Below are positions 13,972 to 19,523 of a stretch of 19,523 nucleotides of DNA, in pieces (positions within the stretch are counted from its first letter, which is position 1; each line of letters starts with the position of its first letter). Position numbers and translations under genes: made by a program. Source of the stretch: an uncultured Campylobacter sp. (GTDB lineage Bacteria; Campylobacterota; Campylobacteria; Campylobacterales; Campylobacteraceae); contig NZ_CALKTL010000124.1 of NCBI RefSeq assembly GCF_937997405.1, forward strand, positions 1 through 19,523, written 5' to 3'. The notes under the pieces were generated by a model. That model made no database searches, was not told the DNA's origin, and saw only the letters and a list, made by a program, of their open reading frames with translations.

Positions 13972-14520
13972 TTATTTCGAGTTTTCTTTAGCGATGCGCG
14001 TAAATTTAAGCACAAATTCGCTTTTTGCCGCAGTATAGGCGTCGCGGTCAAACTCATAGCGCTTGCAAAGCTCTAATTTAAGCGCCTCATACCGCTCGGC
14101 AATATCCGCATTCGCTCGCAAAAAATCTCTAAAAAATATTTCGTCCGCATCGCCGAAATTTCGCAGATGCACGTGAAAAACGCGCTCGGCAAATCCCGCT
14201 TCGGTGTAGCCCTTATTTAGGCTGCAGCGGCTCTCGCTTTCGCTCATTAGCAGATAGCTCGCGTCTATCAGGCGCTGTTTGGCGGCGGCTATATCCGAGC
14301 ACTCGATCAAAATATCTACGATCGGCTTCGCCCAGATCCCGCTTACCGCGGTGCTGCCGATATGGTGGATCTTGATCTCGCCATGATCTCGCAGCAGCCC
14401 GCGCAGAATTTCGCGCTCCTGTCTAAACCAAATGCCCCAGCGCGGATCGTGCGGCGCGAGACGTATCGGAAAGAGCCGCCACAGCTCCTGTAGGCTCATC
14501 GAAAGGAGTTTGTTGCTCAT
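13972..14520 (-). CDS. GrpB family (UPF0157) nucleotidyltransferase-like protein
   Basis: The 182-residue protein has the family layout: LSMSLQELWRLFPIRLAPHD at the N-terminus, then the signature IHHIGSTAVSGIWAKPIVDI (residues ~51-70), and a C-terminal helix ending in KSEFVLKFTRIAKE. The fold is that of the nucleotidyltransferase superfamily. Members are often described as related to CoaE C-terminal extensions, but no activity is firmly assigned, so I give none. The start is supported by GGAG five bases before ATG 14518-14520. It begins 35 bases downstream of a tRNA-Ser gene on the same strand, so it may share that transcript. Confidence 0.9.
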   Translation of the reverse strand: MSNKLLSMSLQELWRLFPIRLAPHDPRWGIWFRQEREILRGLLRDHGEIKIHHIGSTAVSGIWAKPIVDILIECSDIAAAKQRLIDASYLLMSESESRCSLNKGYTEAGFAERVFHVHLRNFGDADEIFFRDFLRANADIAERYEALKLELCKRYEFDRDAYTAAKSEFVLKFTRIAKENSK

Positions 14521-14555
14521 CTTAACTCCAAAGTATTGGGTGAAATTTGAATGAA

Positions 14556-14643
14556 TGGCGGGTAGATAGGGATTCGAACCCTAGAAGGCTGACGCCTTAC
14601 GCGCTTTCGAGGCGCGCTCCTTCGACCGCTCGGACATCTACCC
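14556..14643 (-). tRNA. tRNA-Ser (anticodon CGA)
   Basis: The reverse strand folds as a class II tRNA of 88 nt including an encoded CCA. It has acceptor GGGTAGA/TCTACCC with discriminator G, a D-arm with TCC/GGA stem around GAGCGGTCGAA, and anticodon stem CGCGC/GCGCG with loop CTCGAAA (anticodon at 14607-14609). The long variable arm is AAGGC-GTCA-GCCTT, and the T-arm is TAGGG-TTCGAAT-CCCTA. The long variable arm and CGA anticodon identify it as serine reading UCG. It precedes the GrpB gene by 35 bases. Confidence 0.97.
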
Positions 14644-14931
14644 GAATGAAAATGTAATTTAAGCCAAAAATGGCTTAATAACAGATTTAAAAATGAAATT
14701 CCGCGTGAAATTTCGCCTGATTTTGCGATCGGGGGTTGAAATTTAACGGCACAAATTTAGATTTCGTTTTAAATCCACGGCTTAAAGTGCGGCGCGCTTT
14801 GGGCAAAAATTTGCTTTCGTGCGTAGTTTTGGGCACGGAATTTTACCGCTTTATGGATGAAATTTTACGCAAAAGCTCATCGTCGCGGCGGCGAAAAATC
14901 ACTCGCCGTTTATAAATTTTTATGCGCCGCC

Positions 14932-15354
14932 CTACAAAACCGAGATGAAAATTTTGATCTCGTCTCCGCCGTAAAACTCAAAATCCGTTCCAAACGCTCT
15001 TTTTAGTTCATCGGTCTCAAAAAAGCTCCAAATTTTGCTCCAAAACTTTGCTACGTTTTGCGGCTCATTTGGGAATCTAAAAACGGCGTATTTGCCGCTT
15101 TTGATCTCCAAGGCTTCGCCGCCGCGGGGCGCTTTGGTGCCGATAAAGATATCGTAAAGCCCGTCGACGCCGTCTTCGTAATCGTAATAGACGCCGTAAA
15201 TCTCGCTCTGCCCGTCATAACACTCTTTCATAAATTTCGCCCACAGCGCGGGAATTTTGCCGCTCTCGCCTAGTTCGTCCGCGTTTTTCGTGCGGGCTTT
15301 TAATCCGTAAATTTTAAATCTGTCTAAATACGAAATTTTGATTTTTTCGCTCAA
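14932..15354 (-). CDS. GyrI-like / AraC-type effector-binding domain protein
   Basis: This 140-residue protein is a stand-alone small-molecule-binding domain of the GyrI-like (SOUL/GyrI) type, as found at the C-terminus of AraC-family regulators. Markers are the central IYGVYYDYEDGVDGLYDIFI strand region, the KSGKYAVFRFP segment, the helix WSKIWSFFETDELKRAFG, and the ending EFYGGDEIKIFISVL. There is no DNA-binding domain. The start is TTG 15352-15354; GGAAAGGG lies six bases before it and no early ATG or GTG fits. It begins 15 bases after the tkt stop, so it is probably co-transcribed with tkt. The ligand is unknown. Confidence 0.82.
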   Translation of the reverse strand: MSEKIKISYLDRFKIYGLKARTKNADELGESGKIPALWAKFMKECYDGQSEIYGVYYDYEDGVDGLYDIFIGTKAPRGGEALEIKSGKYAVFRFPNEPQNVAKFWSKIWSFFETDELKRAFGTDFEFYGGDEIKIFISVL

Positions 15355-15369
15355 ATTTTACCCTTTCCG

Positions 15370-17298
15370 CTACTGCTCTAAAAGCTCCCTTGCTTCTTTT
15401 GCGATCGCGACGTCGGTGAAGCCGAAAAGCTTAAACAGCTCGTTTGCGTTGCCGCTTTCGCCAAAGCTTTGCATGCCGTGTACCGCGTCTGCAAATTTAT
15501 ACCACTCAAGCGCGCTTGCGGCTTCGACGGCTAAAATTTTAGTCTGCGCCTGCAGGATTTGCGCCAGATAGTCAGCGTCCTGCTCGCACAAAAGCTCGAA
15601 GCACGGCGCGCTTACGACGTTTGCGCCGATGCCTTGCTCTTGCAGGATTGCCGCCGCTTTTAAGCAGAGCGAAACCTCGCTGCCGCTTGCGATGAGCGTG
15701 ATTTGCGCCTCTTTGCTCTGCCTTAGCAGATACGCGCCGTTTTGCACGTCGCCCAAAACCGCCTTAGGTAGCGGCTCAAGCCCTTGACGCGAGCAGACGA
15801 ACGCCGCAGGGGCATTCAGAGTAAGCGCCGTACGCCAGCACTTTACGTTTTCGTTGCCGTCTGCGGGGCGGAAGGTGTAGAAGCCAGGCATTGCACGGAA
15901 GGTGCTAAGCTGCTCGATAGGCTCGTGCGTAGGTCCATCCTCGCCCACGCCGATGCTGTCGTGCGTGAAGACGAAATAGTGGCGCAAACCCATCAGCGCC
16001 GCAAGTCTAGCGCCCGTTTTGAGATAGTCGCTGAAGATAAAAAACGTCGCGCTAAATGGGATAAAAAGCCCGTATCTCGCAAAGGCGTTACCGATCGCCG
16101 CCATCGCGTGTTCGCGGATGCCGAAGTGTAAATTTTTGCCGCACGGAAAGTCGCCGCCGCCTTTTAGCTCGGTCTTATTCGACGCCGCCAAATCGGCGCT
16201 TCCGCCCAAAAAGCCGGGCACCGCGTTTGCGATGGCGTTTAAAATTTTACCGTTGCTATCGCGCGTGGCGACCTTAAGCCCGCTAAAATCGGGAAATTCT
16301 ATCTTACTAAAATCGGGATTTAAAAGCTCGTTTAGAAGCGCTCTTTTTTCATCGCTTAGCTTCGCGAGCTTCTCCTTCCAAAGCCGCTCTTCCAAATCGC
16401 CCTTCTCGACTGCAGTGCGCGTTTCAAAAAGCACGTCCTCGCTTACGACGAAGCTTTGAGCGGGATCAAAGCCCAGGCTTTGCTTAGCGCGCGCAAGCAG
16501 CTCCTCTCCAAGCGGCGCGCCGTGCGTCTTGGCCGTGCCCTCAAGCTCTAGCGCGCCCTTGCCGATCGTGGTGTTTGCGATGATGAGGTAGGGTTTGGTT
16601 TTGTTTTTTACCTCGTCAAGGACAAATTCTATCTGATCGAAATTATGCCCGTCGATGCGCGCGACCTCAAAGCCCTGCGCTTCAAATCTCACCTTCACAT
16701 CCTCAAACCACGCGATATCGGTGCTGCCGTCGATCGTGATGCCGTTAGAATCATAAATTATCGTAAGATTATCGAGGTTGTGTCTGCCTGCAAGCGCGCA
16801 CGCCTCGTAGCTGATGCCCTCCTGCAGATCGCCGTCGCCGCAGAAGCAATAGACGCGGTGATCGATGATCTCGCTTCCTTCCTCGTTTAGCAGATGCGCG
16901 GCGTATTTCGCGGCCATCGCAAATCCGACCGCGTTTGCGACGCCTTGCCCGAGCGGTCCGGTAGCGATCTCTACGCCCGGGGTGGTGATCTCCGGGTGGC
17001 CGGGGGTTTTGGAGTGCAGGCGCCTGAAACTTTTGAGATCGTCCATACTCAAATCGTATCCGCTAAGATAGAGGTAGCTATACACGAGCGCGCTTGCGTG
17101 CCCGCCCGAGAATACGACGCGGTCGCGGTTCAGCCACGCGGGATTTTTGGGATTGTGGCGTACCTTGCTCATAAAGACGCTCATTACGTCGCTTAGCCCC
17201 ATCGGCGTGCCGGGATGGCCTGAGTTGGCGCTTTGGATCATATCCGCGCTTAGAAATTTGATCGTGTTTGAAATTTTACTTAGCTGCTCGCTCGACAT
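15370..17298 (-). CDS. tkt: Transketolase
   Basis: Transketolase is a cytoplasmic, TPP- and divalent-metal-dependent enzyme of the non-oxidative pentose phosphate pathway, moving two-carbon ketol units between sugar phosphates. The 642-residue length is usual. It shows ANSGHPGTPMGLSDVM near residue 20 with the catalytic His, ETPGHPE-like KTPGHPEITTPGVEIATGPL, the TPP motif CGDGDLQEGISYEA near residue 152, and the FGIREHAMAAIGNAFARYG block of the Pyr domain. THDSIGVGEDGPTHEPIEQL and the SRQGLEPL region follow. The ATG 17296-17298 follows AGGATG, which overlaps the ispA stop by position, so ispA-tkt are tightly linked, as in C. jejuni. Confidence 0.97.
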   Translation of the reverse strand: MSSEQLSKISNTIKFLSADMIQSANSGHPGTPMGLSDVMSVFMSKVRHNPKNPAWLNRDRVVFSGGHASALVYSYLYLSGYDLSMDDLKSFRRLHSKTPGHPEITTPGVEIATGPLGQGVANAVGFAMAAKYAAHLLNEEGSEIIDHRVYCFCGDGDLQEGISYEACALAGRHNLDNLTIIYDSNGITIDGSTDIAWFEDVKVRFEAQGFEVARIDGHNFDQIEFVLDEVKNKTKPYLIIANTTIGKGALELEGTAKTHGAPLGEELLARAKQSLGFDPAQSFVVSEDVLFETRTAVEKGDLEERLWKEKLAKLSDEKRALLNELLNPDFSKIEFPDFSGLKVATRDSNGKILNAIANAVPGFLGGSADLAASNKTELKGGGDFPCGKNLHFGIREHAMAAIGNAFARYGLFIPFSATFFIFSDYLKTGARLAALMGLRHYFVFTHDSIGVGEDGPTHEPIEQLSTFRAMPGFYTFRPADGNENVKCWRTALTLNAPAAFVCSRQGLEPLPKAVLGDVQNGAYLLRQSKEAQITLIASGSEVSLCLKAAAILQEQGIGANVVSAPCFELLCEQDADYLAQILQAQTKILAVEAASALEWYKFADAVHGMQSFGESGNANELFKLFGFTDVAIAKEARELLEQ

Positions 17299-17301
17299 TT
17301 T

Positions 17302-18153
17302 TCATCCTTTCAGGTATTTTTCTATCAAATTTAAAACCAAATCGCGCAGGCTCGCATCATAGCCGCTCATCGCGCCGCTTACCTCGTCTATTAGACGCTG
17401 CTTGTAGCTTCTAGCGCCCGCAAGTCCGAGTAAATTTACGAAGGAATTTTTCGCGCCGTCCGCTCCTACGGGCTTGCCTGCGCTTGCTTCGTCGCCTGTG
17501 GCGTCGATGATGTCATCCTCGATCTGAAATATAAGCCCTAGCTTCAGACCGATCTTATAAAGCTCATGCGCGAGCTCGTCCTTTAGCCCGCCGATTATGG
17601 CGCCTAGCTCAAACGCTGCGGCGATGAGTGCGCCCGTTTTGTGTAGATGCAAAAACTCAAGTTCGTTTTGCTTTAACGGGCTGTTTTCAAAACGGCAATC
17701 GATCGCCTGACCCAGCACCATGCCGCTGCTGCCTGCGTTTCGCGCTAGAGTTTTAATGCATTTTATCTTGATTTCGTCGCTTAGGTTCGCGCTCGCGGCG
17801 ATCAAAAACGCGTCTGTATTTAGTGCGTCGCCCACCAAAATCGCCGTGACCTCGTCGTATTTTTTATGCAGGCTCGGCCGTCCACGGCGCAGATCCGCAT
17901 CGTCCATCGCGGGCAGATCGTCGTGGATAAGCGAGTAGGTGTGGATCATCTCAAGCGCCATCGCGATCGCCAGCGCGCCCTCAAAGCGCTGCTCATCCAC
18001 CGCCGAGACGACGCCTAGTAGCAGCTGCGCGCGAAAGTGCTTGCCGCCCGCTTGCAGCATGTAATTGAGCGCCTCCTCAAAGTACGGATGAAAGCTCGGC
18101 GCCTTCAGCTCGTTGTGCTTCAAGTAGTCTTTAAATTTTTCGAAAATATCCAT
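17302..18153 (-). CDS. ispA: Farnesyl/geranyl diphosphate synthase (polyprenyl synthetase)
   Basis: The enzyme condenses DMAPP/GPP with IPP to make farnesyl diphosphate, precursor of undecaprenyl-phosphate and quinone side chains. The 283-residue protein has GGKHFRAQLLLG (36-47), the first aspartate-rich motif DDLPAMDD (78-85, with the two-residue insertion typical of bacterial FPP synthases), RRGRPSLHKKYD, and the second motif EDDIIDATGD (212-221) followed by GKPVGADGAKNSFV. I start at ATG 18151-18153, preceded by AGGTAGGA. The same frame is open for 78 codons upstream, but that part is arginine-rich and unlike the family. It is directly upstream of tkt. Confidence 0.95.
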   Translation of the reverse strand: MDIFEKFKDYLKHNELKAPSFHPYFEEALNYMLQAGGKHFRAQLLLGVVSAVDEQRFEGALAIAMALEMIHTYSLIHDDLPAMDDADLRRGRPSLHKKYDEVTAILVGDALNTDAFLIAASANLSDEIKIKCIKTLARNAGSSGMVLGQAIDCRFENSPLKQNELEFLHLHKTGALIAAAFELGAIIGGLKDELAHELYKIGLKLGLIFQIEDDIIDATGDEASAGKPVGADGAKNSFVNLLGLAGARSYKQRLIDEVSGAMSGYDASLRDLVLNLIEKYLKG

Positions 18154-18747
18154 CGATCCTACCTTGCGGTTTTGATTTGCTCTGCTTGGGCGCACCCTTA
18201 ACGAATGCAAATTCGCGCCCTTCGAATGCCTTTTCGTCGCGCAGCTTAGACTTTGCTGTCGCGAGCCGTTTGTTCGTCGCGTAGAAGCAATCATACCGCT
18301 TAAAATTTTAAATTTTAATTTCCCTAGCTTTACGCAGTGCGCGAGGCGAAGGATGCTCCGCTTTTTTGAGCCGCATCTTACGCTCATTTACTTGCGGATA
18401 CCGCACAACGGCTCGCCTTGCTTTGCATTTAAGCCGTGCGGGCTAAATTTTACTTTACGCCGCAGCGTAGCAGCCTGCCGAAATTTTAGAATTTACCCTC
18501 GTGCCGCCCGTTAAATTTGACTGATTTGCTAAGGTTAAAATTTAATAACCTAGCGTCAAATCAAACAAGTTTCACTTTATGTAAGCTACACCGCCACAAA
18601 AATCTAAATTTAACTTGTCGCCTTATAAAATAGGGCTTCATTTAGTTCGCTACAGAAGCCGCTCGCTCCGTAAAATCCAAACCGCTCGCCAGGCGGGAAG
18701 TAGTCGCCCTCTCTAAAAAGCCTATTTTCACCATTTTTGAACTACGC
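18154..18747. other. Gene-free spacer between ybaB and ispA
   Basis: No convincing gene is visible on either strand. In C. jejuni I recall a PDZ-domain protein gene lying between ybaB and ispA; nothing resembling it can be read here. A small inverted repeat GGCTTC (18634-18639)/GAAGCC (18655-18660) lacks a T-run. About nine RAATTY hexamers are present by hand count. The promoter for ispA-tkt is presumably here, but I cannot single out a box with confidence. Confidence 0.5.
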
Positions 18748-19077
18748 TTAGCCCTTATTGCCAAGCAGATCACCCAATCCGCCGAGCCCTCCTAGCATGG
18801 ATGCTGCAGCGCCTTTCTTTTCATTTTCGACGAGTTTTATCGCGTCGCTTATCGCCGAGATTAGTAGGATCTGCAGGCTTTCCCTGTCGCTAAAAAGGCT
18901 GTCGTCGATGCTTAGATCGAGTACCTCGCCCGCGCCGTTTAGCCTGATGGCGACCATGCCCGCGCCCGATTTTACGGTAAATTCCTTGCGCGCATTCTCC
19001 TCCTCGATCTGCTTAGCCTTGGCCTGCATCTGATCGAGCATCTGCCCCATTTTCGAAAAATCCATTCCTTCGAACAT
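18748..19077 (-). CDS. YbaB/EbfC family nucleoid-associated protein
   Basis: These small DNA-binding proteins dimerise through long helices and coat or bridge the nucleoid. The 109-residue protein starts MFEGMDFSKMGQMLDQMQAK, has the charged helix AKQIEEENARKEFTVKSGAG, the central strand MVAIRLNGAGEVLDLSIDDS, and an Ala/Gly-rich tail (GGLGGLGDLLG) typical of Campylobacterota members. I choose ATG 19075-19077: AAAGGA lies six bases before it, while the adjacent TTG one codon upstream is a poorer fit. It is upstream of ispA-tkt on the same strand but separated by 594 bases, so probably a separate transcript. Confidence 0.93.
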   Translation of the reverse strand: MFEGMDFSKMGQMLDQMQAKAKQIEEENARKEFTVKSGAGMVAIRLNGAGEVLDLSIDDSLFSDRESLQILLISAISDAIKLVENEKKGAAASMLGGLGGLGDLLGNKG

Positions 19078-19281
19078 CAAAAATCCTTTAAATTTTGGCT
19101 ATTTTAGCAAATTTAAGCTAAATTTAGCGTTTGACTTGGCGCGCGAGTTTTGTTCTCAGATTTGATTTTGCAGCGGGCGCGCGTAGCCAAAAAGCGGCTT
19201 AAAATTTAGCTTGGGCGGGTAAAATTTAAACAAGAGGCGCCGTTAAAGCTCGGCGATAAAATTCATTTTAAAAGGAACAAA

Positions 19282-19523
19282 ACGGGCGATTGGGGCTATA
19301 AGGCGTACGAAAACGACGAGGCGGCGGATTGGTTTGCTAGATTTTGGGAAAGCAAAAATTTCGACTTGCTGCAAAGCACGGCAGCAGAGTTTGATCCGAA
19401 AAATGAAAACTACGATGAAATCAGGGCAGTCGCATATATTTTAGAGCGTTTCGGTTCGCCGTATGCGTGTCCGTCGGATTTTTTAGATAAATTGCAACCG
19501 ACCATCCGGAAAGTCGTTGCGAT
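19282..19523 (+). CDS. DUF4259-type small protein, 5' part; start codon reads ACG
   Basis: The frame runs open to the right edge and begins (ACG)GDWGYKAYENDEAADWF, then ESKNFDLLQ and AYILERFGSP. The pattern M-G-x-W-G-…-x-END-x-A-x-DW is that of DUF4259 proteins, whose function is unknown; members often sit near toxin, immunity or phage loci, but nothing here shows that. AAAAGGA (19270-19276) is five bases before 19282, exactly where ATG GGC would be expected, yet the sequence is ACG GGC. No ATG, GTG or TTG occurs in this frame between the upstream stop (19207-19209) and the conserved start. It is therefore a non-canonical start, a loss-of-start mutation or a base error. The gene is cut by the window end. 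Confidence 0.65.

Noticed and set aside
14556..14643. tRNA-Ser as an integrated-element attachment site
   Set aside because: No integrase, no second copy of the tRNA 3' end in the window, and neighbours are not phage-like.
18154..18387. N-terminal extension of IspA by 78 codons
   Set aside because: It is arginine/serine-rich and unlike polyprenyl synthases. A good ribosome binding site precedes ATG 18153 and the resulting length is normal.
18634..18660. Terminator hairpin between ybaB and ispA
   Set aside because: The stem is only 6 bp with a 15-base loop and no T-run on either strand.
1..19523. CRISPR arrays, insertion sequences, toxin-antitoxin or restriction systems
   Set aside because: No regularly spaced direct repeats, transposase-like translations, terminal inverted repeats or recognised defence domains were found. 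The DUF4259 fragment alone is not enough to call such a system.

Overview
The window joins two unrelated bacterial genomes. Bases 1 to about 2220 are AT-rich, with A/T-ending codons, strong AGGAGG ribosome binding sites and an L10-leader RNA. They carry the end of rplK, then rplA, rplJ and most of rplL, and look like a Fusobacteriota (Leptotrichia-type) genome. From about 2225 onward the base composition and codon use change abruptly, and every gene I can place is Campylobacter-like. The type appears to be one of the GC-richer, host-associated species (C. gracilis/showae/rectus group). The join lies inside one open frame: rplL loses its last ~20 codons and continues in frame into the last 26 codons of rplP. 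The best reading is an assembly (metagenomic) chimera, not a natural fusion gene.

Layout. (1) 1-2224: rplK(end)-rplA, spacer with stem-loop, promoter and L10 leader, then rplJ-rplL(truncated). (2) 2225-8356, + strand: rplP(end)-rpmC-rpsQ-rplN-rplX-rplE-rpsN-rpsH-rplF-rplR-rpsE-rplO-secY-map. This is the late S10 and spc ribosomal operon with tight TAATG overlaps and no rpmD. (3) 8357-11044: a 648-base gene-free spacer, then a phosphoethanolamine-transferase-like membrane enzyme with an unusual repetitive linker. (4) 11219-13558: a YheO/DauR-like PAS-HTH regulator divergent from a two-gene operon. That operon encodes a Rid-family protein lacking the expected catalytic arginine and a threonine-synthase-like PLP enzyme. 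The set looks like a self-contained amino-acid catabolic or damage-control module. (5) 13559-14643: a GrpB-family protein preceded closely by tRNA-Ser(CGA), both on the - strand. (6) 14932-19077, - strand: ybaB, a 594-base spacer, ispA, tkt and a stand-alone GyrI-like effector-binding protein. ispA-tkt-GyrI are closely packed and probably co-transcribed. (7) At the right edge a DUF4259-type gene runs + strand out of the window; where its ATG is expected the sequence reads ACG.

The gene-free spacers of the Campylobacter part are crowded with AAATTT-type hexamers (RAATTY), far above chance. RAATTY is the motif methylated by CtsM in C. jejuni to license DNA uptake. This enrichment and the regulator/Rid/PLP module are the most interesting biological signals. 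The chimeric join is the most important caution for any reader.
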